Assembly (NCBI RefSeq): GCF_004114935.1
Contig: NZ_CP022221.1
Span: 7,957,001-8,021,000 of the forward strand
Direction: 5' to 3'
From: Bradyrhizobium zhanjiangense
Lineage (GTDB): Bacteria; Pseudomonadota; Alphaproteobacteria; Rhizobiales; Xanthobacteraceae
DNA: 64,000 nt
The position numbers were made by a program, and so were the translations under genes. Below, in pieces: positions 21,140-31,215 of this stretch. Under the pieces are notes generated by a model. It worked only from the letters and a program-made list of their open reading frames with translations, was not told the origin of the DNA and did no database searches. Within the stretch, counting starts at the first letter, position 1. Each line of letters begins with the position of its first letter.

Positions 21140-22540
21140 CTACACCACCGGCTTCACACCCGGCAGCGCCTGCACCAGCTCGCGGAACTTGGTGCCGCGG
21201 ATCTCGAAGTTGCGGTACTGATCGAAGGAGGCGCAGGCAGGCGACAGCAGCACGACGGCGTCGGTGAGGCCTGATGCTTCCGCATCGCGGGCCGCGTGCT
21301 CGACCGCGACGTCCAGCGTCTGGCTGATCTCGTGCGGCACGTGCGTGCCCAACGTCCCCGAAAACTCCTGCGCGGCCTCACCGATCAGATAGGCTTTGCG
21401 GATGCGCGGGAAGAAGCCCGTGAGGCCAGTGATGCCGCCCGCCTTCGCCTTGCCACCGGCGATCCAGAAGATGTCGGCAAAGGACGACAACGCATGCGCG
21501 GTCGCATCCGCGTTGGTGCCCTTGGAATCGTTGACGAACAGCACGTTGCCGCGGCGGCCGACCTGCTCCATGCGGTGCGCGAGGCCCGGAAAGCTGCGCA
21601 GGCCGTTCTGCAGCACGTCGCGGCCGATGCCCATCGCAAGCGCGGCAGCGGCGGCGCAGGCCGCGTTCTGCGCATTGTGCTGGCCGCGCAGCGAGCCGAT
21701 GCCGCCGAGCGCGGCAATCTCGCTGCGCGCACCGCCCGAGGCGCGCACGATGTTGCCGTGCTCGACGTAAATCCCGGTGGCCAGCGGATTCTTGACGGAG
21801 ATGCGCACCACGTTCTTGCCGGCGCGGTCGAGCCGGTCGGCGATGTCACGGCAAAAACCGTCGTCGACGCCAACGATCGAGGTGCCGCCGTCCTGCACGC
21901 CCGCAACGAGACGCTCCTTCACCGCGGCGTAATGCGCAACCGTGCCGTGGCGATCGATGTGGTCCTCGCTGACGTTGAGCAGAATGCCGACGGAGGGATC
22001 GAGCGAGGGCGTGAGGTCGATCTGGTAGGACGACATCTCGATGACGTGGACGCGACCCATGCGCGGCGGCTCCAGCGACAGGATCGCGGTGCCAATATTG
22101 CCGCCCATCTGGGTGTCGTAGCCGGCGACTTTCGTCAGATGCGCAATCAGTGCCGTCGTGGTCGACTTGCCGTTGGTGCCGGTGATGGCAACGAACGGCG
22201 CGTTCGGCGCATGCCGGCGCCGTTCGCGGCAGAACAGCTCGATATCGCCGATCACCTCGACCCCGGCTTCGCGGGCCTTCAGCACGCTCCAGTGCGGCAC
22301 CGGATGGGTCAGCGGCACGCCGGGCGCCAGCACGAGCGCGGCAAAATTCGCCCAGGAGATGTTGCGCAAATCCGCGGTGACGAAACCGGCCTGCGCCGCC
22401 TTGGCGACGTTCTCGGCATTGTCGTCGGCGGCGATCACCTCGGCGCCACCGGCTTTCAACGCATGGCAGGAGGCGAGCCCCGAACCGCCGAGGCCGAACA
22501 CAGCAACAGTCTTGCCGGAAAAGGACGTGACCGGGATCAT
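21140..22540 (-). CDS. murD: UDP-N-acetylmuramoyl-L-alanine--D-glutamate ligase
   Basis: MurD adds D-Glu to UDP-MurNAc-L-Ala using ATP. The 466-aa protein has an N-terminal Rossmann-like domain ([15 protein letters not shown]), the Mur-ligase P-loop [12 protein letters not shown] and the central motif [14 protein letters not shown]. The late motif [12 protein letters not shown] holds the ligand residues for ATP and metal. The length is normal. It lies 7 nt after the mraY stop, so the two are co-transcribed. Confidence 0.97.
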   Translation of the reverse strand: MIPVTSFSGKTVAVFGLGGSGLASCHALKAGGAEVIAADDNAENVAKAAQAGFVTADLRNISWANFAALVLAPGVPLTHPVPHWSVLKAREAGVEVIGDIELFCRERRRHAPNAPFVAITGTNGKSTTTALIAHLTKVAGYDTQMGGNIGTAILSLEPPRMGRVHVIEMSSYQIDLTPSLDPSVGILLNVSEDHIDRHGTVAHYAAVKERLVAGVQDGGTSIVGVDDGFCRDIADRLDRAGKNVVRISVKNPLATGIYVEHGNIVRASGGARSEIAALGGIGSLRGQHNAQNAACAAAAALAMGIGRDVLQNGLRSFPGLAHRMEQVGRRGNVLFVNDSKGTNADATAHALSSFADIFWIAGGKAKAGGITGLTGFFPRIRKAYLIGEAAQEFSGTLGTHVPHEISQTLDVAVEHAARDAEASGLTDAVVLLSPACASFDQYRNFEIRGTKFRELVQALPGVKPVV

Positions 22541-22547
22541 CGATCGA

Positions 22548-23651
22548 TCACCGCAGCTTCAGTGTCGACAGGCCGGCGAGCGCCAGCATCACCGAGATGA
22601 TCCAGAAGCGGATCACGATCTGCGGCTCGGTCCAGCCGAGCTGCTCGAAATGATGATGGATCGGCGCCATGCGGAAGATGCGCTTTCCGGTGAGCTTGAA
22701 CGACACCACCTGCACGATGACGGAGACCGCCTCCAGCACGAATAGGCCGCCGATCACCGCGAGCACGATCTCGTGCTTCACCGCGACCGCGATCGCGCCC
22801 AGCATGCCGCCGAGCGCGAGCGAGCCGGTGTCGCCCATGAAGATCGAGGCCGGCGGCGCGTTGAACCAGAGGAAGCCGAGGCCGGCGCCCAATAGCGCGC
22901 CGCAGAGCACGGCGAGTTCGCCGGTGCCCGCGACATATTTGATCTGGAGATATTCGGCGAACACGGCGTTGCCGGCGAGATAGGCGATCATCGCAAAGCT
23001 CGCGGTCGCAATCATCACCGGCACGATGGCGAGGCCGTCGAGACCGTCGGTGAGGTTCACCGCGTTGCCGGAGCCGACGATGACGAAGGCGCCGAAGATG
23101 ACGAAGAACCAGCCGAAATGCAGCACCGTGTCCTTCAGGAACGGAATCGTCAGCGCCGTGGACGCGGGATCGCGGTTCAGCCGCACTAGCGCGTAGCAGG
23201 CGACCAGCGCGATCGCCGCCTCGATCAGCAGGCGAAGCTTGCTGCCGAATCCGGTCGTGGTCTGCTTGGTGACCTTGAGGTAATCGTCATAGAAGCCGAC
23301 GAAGCCGAAGCCGAGCGTCACCGCCAGCACGATCCAGACATAGGGGTTGAGCGGGTTGGCCCACAGCACCGTACCGACGGTGAGACCGGACAGGATCATC
23401 AGCCCACCCATGGTGGGCGTGCCCTTCTTGGCGAGATGCGATTGCGGACCGTCGGTGCGGATCGGCTGGCCCTTGCCTTGACGGATGCGCAAATGATCGA
23501 TGATCCAGGGTCCGAACAGGAACACGAACAGCGCGCCGGTGACGACGGCGCCGCCGGTGCGGAAGGTGATGTAGCGGAAGACGTTCAGGACCGTGCGGAT
23601 TGCACCGAAGCCCGGAAATGTGTTGGAGAGCTCGATCAGCCAGTAAAACAT
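22548..23651 (-). CDS. mraY: Phospho-N-acetylmuramoyl-pentapeptide transferase
   Basis: MraY transfers phospho-MurNAc-pentapeptide to undecaprenyl phosphate, making lipid I at the inner membrane. The 367-aa protein has about ten helices and the family motifs [13 protein letters not shown], the Asp-rich loop [23 protein letters not shown], and the C-terminal [13 protein letters not shown]. The start MFYWLIEL is preceded by AGGACC, which overlaps the stop codon of a micro-ORF at 23662-23736. murF lies 182 bp upstream. Confidence 0.97.
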   Translation of the reverse strand: MFYWLIELSNTFPGFGAIRTVLNVFRYITFRTGGAVVTGALFVFLFGPWIIDHLRIRQGKGQPIRTDGPQSHLAKKGTPTMGGLMILSGLTVGTVLWANPLNPYVWIVLAVTLGFGFVGFYDDYLKVTKQTTTGFGSKLRLLIEAAIALVACYALVRLNRDPASTALTIPFLKDTVLHFGWFFVIFGAFVIVGSGNAVNLTDGLDGLAIVPVMIATASFAMIAYLAGNAVFAEYLQIKYVAGTGELAVLCGALLGAGLGFLWFNAPPASIFMGDTGSLALGGMLGAIAVAVKHEIVLAVIGGLFVLEAVSVIVQVVSFKLTGKRIFRMAPIHHHFEQLGWTEPQIVIRFWIISVMLALAGLSTLKLR

Positions 23652-23661
23652 TCAGACGGTC

Positions 23662-23736
23662 CTATGGCGCCTTTGCACGCGCAGCCTTGGCCTTGTTCTC
23701 GGCCTTTATCTTGGCCTCAACGTGCCTCACGCGCAT
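23662..23736 (-). CDS. Possible 24-aa Lys/Ala-rich micro-ORF upstream of mraY
   Basis: In the 182-bp gap between murF and mraY the minus strand encodes MRVRHVEAKIKAENKAKAAR followed by AKAP and a stop. The composition (Lys, Ala, Arg, Glu) suggests a helical basic peptide. The frame is open for eleven further codons upstream, to a stop at about 23770-23772. Its TAG overlaps the AGGA of mraY, which would allow translational coupling. Its own ribosome binding site is weak. Chance or a leader is possible; conservation has not been tested. Confidence 0.3.
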   Translation of the reverse strand: MRVRHVEAKIKAENKAKAARAKAP

Positions 23737-23833
23737 TCGCTGGTCTTCATCATCGGGTCGGAGGCGACCTCAGGGGAAACGGACGGCTTCGTGCCGCAAA
23801 AGAGGGATTCGGGAACAGCGCCTTCCAAGCAGT

Positions 23834-25213
23834 TTACGCCTTTGCCTGCAAGGCGGCCACCAGGCCCGGCACAAACTTGTTGACCCAGAACATCTTCTTG
23901 CTGCCCTTGACAACCACGACGTCGCCTGCCTTCAGCAGGCGCGCAACCTCGCTCGGCTTCAGCGTGGCGGGATCGTCGTGCCAGCCGAGCCCCTTGCTTG
24001 ACGGCAGCACATCGAAGAGGTGGCGCATCAGAGGCCCGACGCAATAGACGCCGTCGATACCTTCGAGATGCTTGGCAAGGCCGGTATGGTAGCTTGGTGC
24101 GTCAGCACCCAGCTCCAGCATGTCGCCGAGCACCGCAATGCGGCGCCCGCCAGACATGTTGCGCGCCTGAAGGCTTTGCAGCGCAGCAGCGACGCTGGCC
24201 GGATTGCCGTTGAAACTGTCGTCGATCACGGTGATGCCGCCGACCGCCTGCTCGACGCCGCGGCCGGTCATGATGCCGACCCGGTCGAGCTTGATCGCGA
24301 GCGTTGCCGCATCGAGGTTCGCCGCACGGATCGCGGCGAGCGCGGCCAGCGCATTCTGTACGCGGTGCGGCGCGCCCGGCGTGAGGCTGAAGGCGATCTC
24401 CTTCTTGCCGAGCTTGGCCACGACCTGCCAGCTCTCGCCATGCGGGGCGTGCGCGATCTCGTGCACCTCGGCATGCTCGCCGAAGCGCACCACCGTGCCT
24501 TTCCAATCCGGCGCCTTGATCCCGGCGGGCAGCACCAGCACGCCGTCCTCGGGCAGGCCGAGCGCGATCGATACTTTCTCGCGCCTGATAGCTTCGAGTG
24601 AGCCGAGCTTTTCCAGATGCACCGGCTGGACGTTGACGACGAGCGCGACGGTCGGCCGCGTCAACTCGCTGAGCCGCGCGATTTCGCCGGGCTGGTTCAT
24701 GCCCATCTCGACGACCCAGAGGCTGGCGTCCGGCCTGGCGTTGCACAGCGTCAGCGGCACGCCCCAGAAATTGTTGAAGCTCGACGGGCTGGCATAGGCG
24801 TTGGGGTAAGCGGCCAGAAACTCCTTGGTGCTGGTCTTGCCGGCGCTGCCGGTGAGCCCGATCACCGGACCGCCAAAGCGCGCGCGCGCGGCGCGCGCGA
24901 GGCCCCACAGGCCGTCGATCAGTGTGTCCTTCACGACGATCTGGGGAATGCGGATGCCCGCGATCTCGTGCGGCACGATCATCGCGACCGCTCCGGAGGC
25001 CTCCGCCTTGTCCGCGAACTCCCAGCCGTCACGCGCGCTGGCGAAGGCGGAGACGAAGCCACCGCTTGGCGTGCCGCTCAGCGCGACGAACAGGCTGCCC
25101 GGTTTCACCAGGCGGCTGTCCTGGGTGACGAAATCGATCGGCGTATCCGGGAATGATCCGCCGACACCCAGCGCGCGCGCCACCTCGGCAACCGTCCATA
25201 TCGGCGCGCTCAT
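23834..25213 (-). CDS. murF: UDP-N-acetylmuramoyl-tripeptide--D-alanyl-D-alanine ligase
   Basis: MurF adds the D-Ala-D-Ala dipeptide made by Ddl to the UDP-MurNAc tripeptide. The 459-aa protein has the Mur-ligase P-loop GSAGKTSTKEFL (about 113-124), the region SSFNNFWGVPLTL, and the late motif VIDDSFNGNPASV characteristic of MurF. The start ATG overlaps the murE stop by 4 bp, so translation is coupled. The 3' end is followed by the 182-bp gap with the micro-ORF before mraY. Confidence 0.97.
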   Translation of the reverse strand: MSAPIWTVAEVARALGVGGSFPDTPIDFVTQDSRLVKPGSLFVALSGTPSGGFVSAFASARDGWEFADKAEASGAVAMIVPHEIAGIRIPQIVVKDTLIDGLWGLARAARARFGGPVIGLTGSAGKTSTKEFLAAYPNAYASPSSFNNFWGVPLTLCNARPDASLWVVEMGMNQPGEIARLSELTRPTVALVVNVQPVHLEKLGSLEAIRREKVSIALGLPEDGVLVLPAGIKAPDWKGTVVRFGEHAEVHEIAHAPHGESWQVVAKLGKKEIAFSLTPGAPHRVQNALAALAAIRAANLDAATLAIKLDRVGIMTGRGVEQAVGGITVIDDSFNGNPASVAAALQSLQARNMSGGRRIAVLGDMLELGADAPSYHTGLAKHLEGIDGVYCVGPLMRHLFDVLPSSKGLGWHDDPATLKPSEVARLLKAGDVVVVKGSKKMFWVNKFVPGLVAALQAKA

Positions 25214-26667
25214 GCAACCCCCGATGCTAGTGCGGCGGCGACCGCCTCGTGATCACTGAAGGGCAAGATCTCGCCGCCGACGATCTGCCCGGTCTCGTGG
25301 CCCTTGCCAGCGATGAGCAGCGCATCGCCCTCCTGCAAGTCCTCGATCGCCGCGCGGATCGCAGCAGTGCGGTCGCCGATTTCGCGAGCGCCCTTCGCGG
25401 TGGCGAGGATCGCCGCGCGGATCGCTTCCGGCTTCTCGCTGCGCGGATTGTCGTCGGTGACGATGACGCCGTCGGCATTCTCGGCCGCGATCTCGCCCAT
25501 GATCGGCCGCTTGCCGGCATCGCGATCGCCACCGGCGCCGAACACGACGACCAGCCTGCGCCTGGCGTAGGGACGGAGCGCCTGCAAAGCCTTCGCCAGC
25601 GCATCGGGTTTATGCGCGTAGTCGACGAAGATCGGCGCGCCGTTGCGCTCGCCGACGCGCTCGAGCCGGCCCTTGGCGCCTTCGAGATGTTCGAGGCTCG
25701 CGAACACGTTTGCCGCATCGCTGCCGGTGCCGATGGCAAGGCCGGCCGACACCAGCGCGTTCTCGATCTGAAACTCGCCGACCAGCGGGAGACGGACCGC
25801 GTAACGCTTGCCGCGATGCTCGAGCGCGAGCGCTTGCGAAAAGCCCTCGACCTCGGCATCGGCGAGACGAATGCCCTCGCCTGCGCCGTCGCCGTTGCGG
25901 CCGACCACCATCACGCGCAGACCGCGCGCCTTCGCCGCGTCGATGACGTCCACTGAACAATCATGATCGGCCGAGATCACCGCTGCTCCGTCAGGCGGGA
26001 CCAGCTCGCGGAACAGACGGATCTTGGCCGCGAGATAGTGTGCGACGGTCGGATGATAGTCCATGTGGTCGCGCGAGAGATTGGTGAAGCCGCCGGCGCA
26101 GACGCGCACGCCGTCGAGGCGGTACTGGTCGAGCCCGTGCGAGGACGCCTCGAAGGCGAGATGCGTCACGCCGTCGCGCGCGATCTCGTCGATCTGCCGG
26201 TGCAGTGCGATCGGATCCGGCGTCGTCAACGAACCGTAGACCGTGCGCTTGGGCGAGACGAGGCCGATGGTGCCGATGCTGGCGGACGCATGCCCCAGCC
26301 GCTCCCAGATCTGGCGCGTGAAGGCTGCGACCGAGGTCTTGCCGCTGGTGCCGGTCACCGCGGCAATCGTCGCGGGCTGTGCAGGAAAGAATCTTGCCGC
26401 GGCCAGCGCCAGCGCACGGCGTGGATTGGCGACCGTGACGAACGGCACCTTGCTGCCGTCAGGCGCATGGTCGCCGACGACGGCCACCGCACCTGCGCCG
26501 ACCGCAGCATCGATGAAGCGCGTGCCGTCGGTCTTGCTGCCCGCAAGTGCGAAGAAGAGATCGCCCGGCCCGACCTGCCGGCTGTCGAGCGCAAGACCGC
26601 TCACATCGAGCGCCGCGGCAGTGGGCTCGATTGCGGCATCATTGCCTAGCAGTTCGCGCAGCTTCAT
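25210..26667 (-). CDS. murE: UDP-MurNAc-L-Ala-D-Glu--2,6-diaminopimelate ligase
   Basis: MurE adds the third stem residue. The motif DNPR at residues 406-409 is the meso-diaminopimelate specificity signature, so this is the DAP-adding form expected in a Gram-negative cell. Other marks are the P-loop GTSGKTSVAAFTR and the region FTNLSRDHMDYHPTV with the metal-binding residues. Length is 485 aa. murF overlaps by 4 bp downstream, and ftsI ends 84 bp upstream of the start. Confidence 0.97.
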   Translation of the reverse strand: MKLRELLGNDAAIEPTAAALDVSGLALDSRQVGPGDLFFALAGSKTDGTRFIDAAVGAGAVAVVGDHAPDGSKVPFVTVANPRRALALAAARFFPAQPATIAAVTGTSGKTSVAAFTRQIWERLGHASASIGTIGLVSPKRTVYGSLTTPDPIALHRQIDEIARDGVTHLAFEASSHGLDQYRLDGVRVCAGGFTNLSRDHMDYHPTVAHYLAAKIRLFRELVPPDGAAVISADHDCSVDVIDAAKARGLRVMVVGRNGDGAGEGIRLADAEVEGFSQALALEHRGKRYAVRLPLVGEFQIENALVSAGLAIGTGSDAANVFASLEHLEGAKGRLERVGERNGAPIFVDYAHKPDALAKALQALRPYARRRLVVVFGAGGDRDAGKRPIMGEIAAENADGVIVTDDNPRSEKPEAIRAAILATAKGAREIGDRTAAIRAAIEDLQEGDALLIAGKGHETGQIVGGEILPFSDHEAVAAALASGVA

Positions 26668-26751
26668 GGTGTTCCAGTCGACATGCCGTGCCGGAAAGCC
26701 GAATCTTCGGAAAAGTCCCGACTCAGCAGCGGCAACGGCCTACCCGGTTGA

Positions 26752-28506
26752 TTACTGGGTTGTCCTGGATGCTGCAAGAATAAGGCGGTCGGACGGCGGC
26801 AGGTCGAACCGCGGCTCGACGCCCAGAAGCGGCGCGATTCGCTCGATCACCTTGCCGCCCGTCGGCACCGCGTTCCAGCCGGACGTGATGAAACCCTTGG
26901 TTTCAGGAATCGCCTGCGGCTCGTCCAGCATGATCAGGATGTGATATTTCGGATCGTCGCAGGGCATGACCGCGGTGAAGGAGTTGAGCACCCGCTTCTT
27001 GGCATAGCGGCCGTTGATGACCTTCTCGGACGTGCCGGTCTTGCCGCCGACGTAGTAGCCCTTGATGTCGGCGGTCTTGGCGGTACCGATCTCGGCATTG
27101 AGCCGCATCAGATACCGCATCTTGTCGCTGGTATCCTGCTTGATCACGCGCTTGGCCAGCGCCGCTGCTTCCGCTTCGCTGCGCTTCATGAAGGTCGGCG
27201 GAATCAAATAGCCGCCGTTCACCAGCGCGTTGATGCCCATCACCGCCTGGAGCGGCGCCACCGATAGGCCCTGGCCGAACGCTGCCGTGACCGTGTTTAG
27301 CTCGCTCCAGCGGCGCGGGATCAGCGGCGCCGCGCTCTCTGGCAGCTCGGTGCGCAGCCGCGTCAACTGGCCCATCTTGGCGAGGAACGCCTTGTGCGCC
27401 TCGACCCCCTGGCTGAGCGCGATCCGCGCCGCGCCGATGTTGGACGAGTAGGTGAACACTTCCTTGGTGTTGATGAAACGCCCGAGCGGGTGGCTGTCGT
27501 GGATGGTGAACTTGCCGTAGTGCAGATTTCCGCGCGCATCCCACGACGAATTCAGGTTGATCTTGCCGGAATCGAGCGCCATCGCCAGCGTGAACGCTTT
27601 GAAGGTCGAGCCCATCTCATAGACGCCCGTGGTCAGACGGTTGATGCGGTCGGGGTCGTGCGCTTCCTTCGGATTGTTGGGATCGAAGTCCGGCAGCGAG
27701 ACCATCGCGACGATCTCGCCGGTCTTGACGTTGGAGACGATGCCGGAGGCGGCCTTGGCGTGGAACTTGTCCTTGGCCTTCAACAGCTCGTCGCGGAGCG
27801 CGTGCTCGACGCGCAGATCGACCGAGAGCTCGATCGGCTTTTGCAACCGATCGGTGGCAAAGCCGGCGCGGTGGAGATCGGCGAGCCCTTGATTATCGAG
27901 CCACTTCTCCAGGCCGGCGATGCCCTGGTTGTCGATATTGACGAGGCCGATGAGGTGGGCGACTTCGTTGCCGGTCGGATAGACGCGCTTGTTCTCGCGC
28001 AGGAAGCCGATGCCGGGAATGCCGAGCTTGTGGATGTCCTGCTGCTGCTTCGGCGTGACCTCGCGCTTGAGCCAGACAAAACCCTTGCGCGTCTTCAGGC
28101 GCTCGCGCACCTCGGCCTCGTCGAGGTCGGGCACGGTGGCGGTCAAAAGCTCGATCGCCTCGTCCTTGTCGATGATGCGGCGCGGCTCGCCGAACAGGCT
28201 CGCCGCCTTGACGTCGGTTGCCAGGATCGCACCGTTGCGGTCGACGATGTCAGGCCGCGCGGTCGCGACCACTTCCTGCGCCGCGGCGCGGCGGGCACCG
28301 TGGGCGTCGGCGCCGATCGCGAACATCACGAGGCGGCCGCCGATCAGGGCATAGACCGAGGCGAAGGCGAGCATTGCGAGGCCAACGCGCGCGCGCGCCT
28401 TTGCGGCACGATCGACATTGCGCCCATAGAGCAGGCTGCGGATCAGCCGCTGCCGCCAAGGCTCGGTCGGCTTTTCCATGGGTTTTGCCGGGATCGGAGC
28501 GCTCAT
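26752..28506 (-). CDS. ftsI: Peptidoglycan D,D-transpeptidase FtsI (PBP3)
   Basis: FtsI crosslinks septal peptidoglycan in the periplasm as partner of FtsW. The 584-aa class B PBP has one N-terminal signal-anchor helix (about 44-62), a dimerisation domain, then the penicillin-binding domain with the acyl-enzyme Ser300 in GSTFKAF, the SSN motif in TYSSNIGAARI, and the KTGT box with Lys489. The 4-bp overlap with ftsL (ATGA) couples the two. An 84-bp gap follows before murE. Confidence 0.97.
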   Translation of the reverse strand: MSAPIPAKPMEKPTEPWRQRLIRSLLYGRNVDRAAKARARVGLAMLAFASVYALIGGRLVMFAIGADAHGARRAAAQEVVATARPDIVDRNGAILATDVKAASLFGEPRRIIDKDEAIELLTATVPDLDEAEVRERLKTRKGFVWLKREVTPKQQQDIHKLGIPGIGFLRENKRVYPTGNEVAHLIGLVNIDNQGIAGLEKWLDNQGLADLHRAGFATDRLQKPIELSVDLRVEHALRDELLKAKDKFHAKAASGIVSNVKTGEIVAMVSLPDFDPNNPKEAHDPDRINRLTTGVYEMGSTFKAFTLAMALDSGKINLNSSWDARGNLHYGKFTIHDSHPLGRFINTKEVFTYSSNIGAARIALSQGVEAHKAFLAKMGQLTRLRTELPESAAPLIPRRWSELNTVTAAFGQGLSVAPLQAVMGINALVNGGYLIPPTFMKRSEAEAAALAKRVIKQDTSDKMRYLMRLNAEIGTAKTADIKGYYVGGKTGTSEKVINGRYAKKRVLNSFTAVMPCDDPKYHILIMLDEPQAIPETKGFITSGWNAVPTGGKVIERIAPLLGVEPRFDLPPSDRLILAASRTTQ

Positions 28507-28895
28507 TGATTGTCCTCCGGCTGAGGCACGGAGCCCGTCACGGTCTCGGGATCGCTCGCGGCTTCGATGGTGTTGAGCATCGCTCCGATCGGGTCGGGCT
28601 CGCCCGGCCTGAACATCCGCGGCGGGCGCTCCGGCAGGTTCTTCAGCGAGTCATATTGCGTGCCGTTGACCGGCTTCAGCGACAGATGCCGGTCGGACAG
28701 TCCTTGCAGGCGCAAGGGCGCATCGAGCTTGGCCCATTCGGCGCGCAGCGAGGCGATCGCATCGCGCTGCTCCCGGATTTCCGCATGCAGCCGCAGCACC
28801 TTCTCGGTGCGCGCGGTGGAGTCCATCTTGATCCGGTAGACATGGGCCGCCGCGAAGATCAGCGCGCCGATGACAAGGAGGTGGATGAAGCGCAT
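28503..28895 (-). CDS. ftsL: Cell division protein FtsL
   Basis: FtsL is a small bitopic protein which, with FtsB/FtsQ, activates FtsW-FtsI. The 130-aa product has one N-terminal helix (LLVIGALIFAAAHVYRIK, about 6-23), then a leucine-zipper-like coiled coil (about 30-62) and a Pro-rich tail. The family is poorly conserved; identification rests on topology and on the place between rsmH (3 nt upstream) and ftsI (4-bp overlap). Confidence 0.88.
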   Translation of the reverse strand: MRFIHLLVIGALIFAAAHVYRIKMDSTARTEKVLRLHAEIREQRDAIASLRAEWAKLDAPLRLQGLSDRHLSLKPVNGTQYDSLKNLPERPPRMFRPGEPDPIGAMLNTIEAASDPETVTGSVPQPEDNQ

Positions 28896-28898
28896 GCG

Positions 28899-29888
28899 CT
28901 AGCCACCCCTCATGACGTCGGAGAGCCTTGGCCAGGACGATGGCTCGCCATCGTCATGCGCGGGCGCCGAGGTGCGCTCGGCGGCGCGCAGCTTTGCGGA
29001 GCGCGCACGCGGGTTATGCGCCACTTCGTCCTCACCGGCGACGACCGGCCGCCGCGTCAGCAGCTGGAAGCTCGGCGCGGCCTGCGCGACTTCCGGCAGA
29101 TGCCGCGAGCCGCCGCCGCTCTTGGAACGTGAGGCGAGAAAATTCTTGACGATGCGGTCTTCCAGCGAATGGAACGAGACCACGACGAGGCGGCCGCCGG
29201 GCTTGAGCACGCGTTCGGCCGCAGCGAGCGCCGTCTGGAGTTCCTCGAGCTCTTCGTTGACGAAGATGCGCAGCGCCTGGAACGTCCGCGTCGCCGGGTG
29301 AATGTCGCCGGGCTTCGAGCGCACGACCCTGCCGACGAGATCGGCGAGTGCGCGCGTGGTCGTGAACGGCCTCTCCTGCCGATCTGCAACGATGGCACGG
29401 GCGATGCGCCGCGAATGCCGCTCCTCGCCGAAGAGATAGATGATGTCGGCGAGATCGCCTTCGGAGGCACGCGCGACGACGTCCGCCGCGGTCGGGCCCG
29501 CCTGCCCCATCCGCATGTCGAGCGGACCGTCGAGACGGAAGGAGAAGCCGCGGCCGGCCTGATCGAGCTGCATCGAGGACACGCCGACATCCATCACGAT
29601 GCCATCGACGGTGTCGACGCCCTGCGCCGCGCAGACTTCCGCGAGGTTGGAGAAGCGGTCTTCGACCAGCGTGAGCCGACCGGCGGAGCGTTCGACGAGC
29701 TCGGCACCGCCAGCGATCGCAGTACGGTCGCGGTCAATCGCAATGAGCCGGGTTCCCGGCATGTCGAGAATGGCGCGGCTGTAGCCGCCGGCGCCGAAAG
29801 TGGCATCGACATAGATGCCACCTTCGCGCGGGGCGAGATGGTCGATGGCCTCGCGGCCGAGAACCGGAATGTGCGGAGCCGAGCTCAT
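28899..29888 (-). CDS. rsmH: 16S rRNA m4C1402 methyltransferase RsmH (MraW)
   Basis: RsmH methylates N4 of C1402 in 16S rRNA and heads the dcw cluster. From the ATG at 29888 ([18 protein letters not shown]) the protein is 329 aa. It has the SAM-binding motif [15 protein letters not shown], the conserved [18 protein letters not shown], and the late motifs [16 protein letters not shown] and [15 protein letters not shown]. The frame is open 79 codons further upstream, but that part does not look like RsmH. No mraZ lies in front of it. ftsL starts 3 nt after the stop. Confidence 0.96.
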   Translation of the reverse strand: MSSAPHIPVLGREAIDHLAPREGGIYVDATFGAGGYSRAILDMPGTRLIAIDRDRTAIAGGAELVERSAGRLTLVEDRFSNLAEVCAAQGVDTVDGIVMDVGVSSMQLDQAGRGFSFRLDGPLDMRMGQAGPTAADVVARASEGDLADIIYLFGEERHSRRIARAIVADRQERPFTTTRALADLVGRVVRSKPGDIHPATRTFQALRIFVNEELEELQTALAAAERVLKPGGRLVVVSFHSLEDRIVKNFLASRSKSGGGSRHLPEVAQAAPSFQLLTRRPVVAGEDEVAHNPRARSAKLRAAERTSAPAHDDGEPSSWPRLSDVMRGG

Positions 29889-30332
29889 GCGCCACGCCTG
29901 CCGAACGCCCAGCCTGACGTCGATGCCAGATCGGGAACGAAACAGCCCATGACGCCTCGAATGATTTTGCGTCGCGGCGGTTCCACGACAAGGCCCTCGT
30001 CCTACATGATTACCGAGTCCGGTCGTCCTGGGCGGCAAACCCAGTGTTCCCAGCGAATTTTGTCGGGCAGCCATGGGATTTCGAGCCAAAATACGCTTTG
30101 GCCGCCTCCGGACGCGGGTCGGCACTTCATCTCTCAGTAACGGCCCTTAGCGTTAAGAAAGCGTTGATCGCCTCGCGACAAGTCGAAATGGTGACGCTGT
30201 GGTGATGCTTCATCCACACACATGCGCCAAAATGCATTCGTTAACCGCGCCGCGCGATTGCGCGCGGCCGAGGGTAAAGGAATAGTAAAGAGAAGGGCTT
30301 GGCCCACACTCTCCGTCCAACTCGAGCTGTCC
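29889..30332. other. Divergent intergenic region at the head of the dcw cluster, without mraZ
   Basis: These 444 bp separate rsmH from the divergent amidase. I find no frame resembling MraZ. On the minus strand CTGGGAACACTGGGTTTG (about 30035-30052) holds two TGGG words 9 bp apart, which faintly resemble MraZ boxes (normally 10 bp apart). The region must hold the main dcw promoter, but no convincing -35/-10 pair can be fixed by eye. Confidence 0.5.
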
Positions 30333-31196
30333 ATGCCGTCCGGTTCGTCCACGCCGTCTGGATCTGATTCGAAGCGTCAACGCGTTCTGCCGGTTCCCAA
30401 GGCCGCGGCGGGCATGCGGACGTTCGATCCGGATTCCTCGATCGTCTCCGATATCATCCCTTCGCCGAACCATGGCGAGCGCGCCAAGGGACGGCAGCCG
30501 GACATGATCGTGCTGCACTACACCGGCATGCCCGATGTCGAGGGCGCGCTGGCGCGGCTGTGCACGGCGGGGACTGACGTGTCGGCGCATTACGTCGTGC
30601 TGGAGGACGGCCGCATCGTGCAATGCGTGCCCGAGGCCAGGCGCGCCTGGCACGCCGGCGTCTCGTCCTGGGCCGGCGAGGACGACATCAACTCCTGCTC
30701 GATCGGCATCGAGATCATCAATCGCGGGCATGACTGGGGCTATCCGGAGTATCCGCTGCGCCAGATCGCCGCCGTGATCGCGCTGTGCCGCGGCATCATG
30801 CTTCGCCGCAAGGTGCCGCCGCACCGGGTGCTCGGCCATTCCGACGTCGCGCCCGCGCGCAAGAAGGATCCCGGCGAAAAATTTCCGTGGCATTCGCTTG
30901 CCAATTCCGGCGTCGGCCACTGGGTGACGCCCGCCCCGGTCGTGCGCGGCGAGACCTTGATGCTCGGCACCATCAGCGACGCCGTGCTGAGCATGCAGCA
31001 GGCGCTCGCCAGATACGGCTACGGCGTGCCGCTGACCGGCAAATACGATGCCGCGACCATGGAAGTCATCACCGCCTTCCAGCGCCACTTCCGCCCGGCG
31101 CGGCTGGATGGCGTCGCCGATCATTCGACGCTGTCGACATTGCAGGCGTTGCTGGCGAGCCTTCCGCAAGAGGGGACGCCTGTCGCGTCGAAGTGA
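30333..31196 (+). CDS. N-acetylmuramoyl-L-alanine amidase with peptidoglycan-binding domain
   Basis: This zinc amidase of the Amidase_2 (AmpD/AmiD) family cleaves between MurNAc and L-Ala. From the ATG at 30333 it has 287 aa. The zinc ligands match AmpD: His62 (VLHYTG), His169 and Asp179 (GHSDVAP, then KKDPG). A PG_binding_1 domain follows (about 215-275, LMLGTISDAVLSMQQALARY). This is the AmiD domain order, but no signal peptide or lipobox is visible from this start or from the longer frame beginning at 30222. It may therefore be cytoplasmic and act in muropeptide recycling. It diverges from rsmH. Confidence 0.88.
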   Translation: MPSGSSTPSGSDSKRQRVLPVPKAAAGMRTFDPDSSIVSDIIPSPNHGERAKGRQPDMIVLHYTGMPDVEGALARLCTAGTDVSAHYVVLEDGRIVQCVPEARRAWHAGVSSWAGEDDINSCSIGIEIINRGHDWGYPEYPLRQIAAVIALCRGIMLRRKVPPHRVLGHSDVAPARKKDPGEKFPWHSLANSGVGHWVTPAPVVRGETLMLGTISDAVLSMQQALARYGYGVPLTGKYDAATMEVITAFQRHFRPARLDGVADHSTLSTLQALLASLPQEGTPVASK

Positions 31197-31215
31197 CGAC
31201 GACGGCCACATACTT

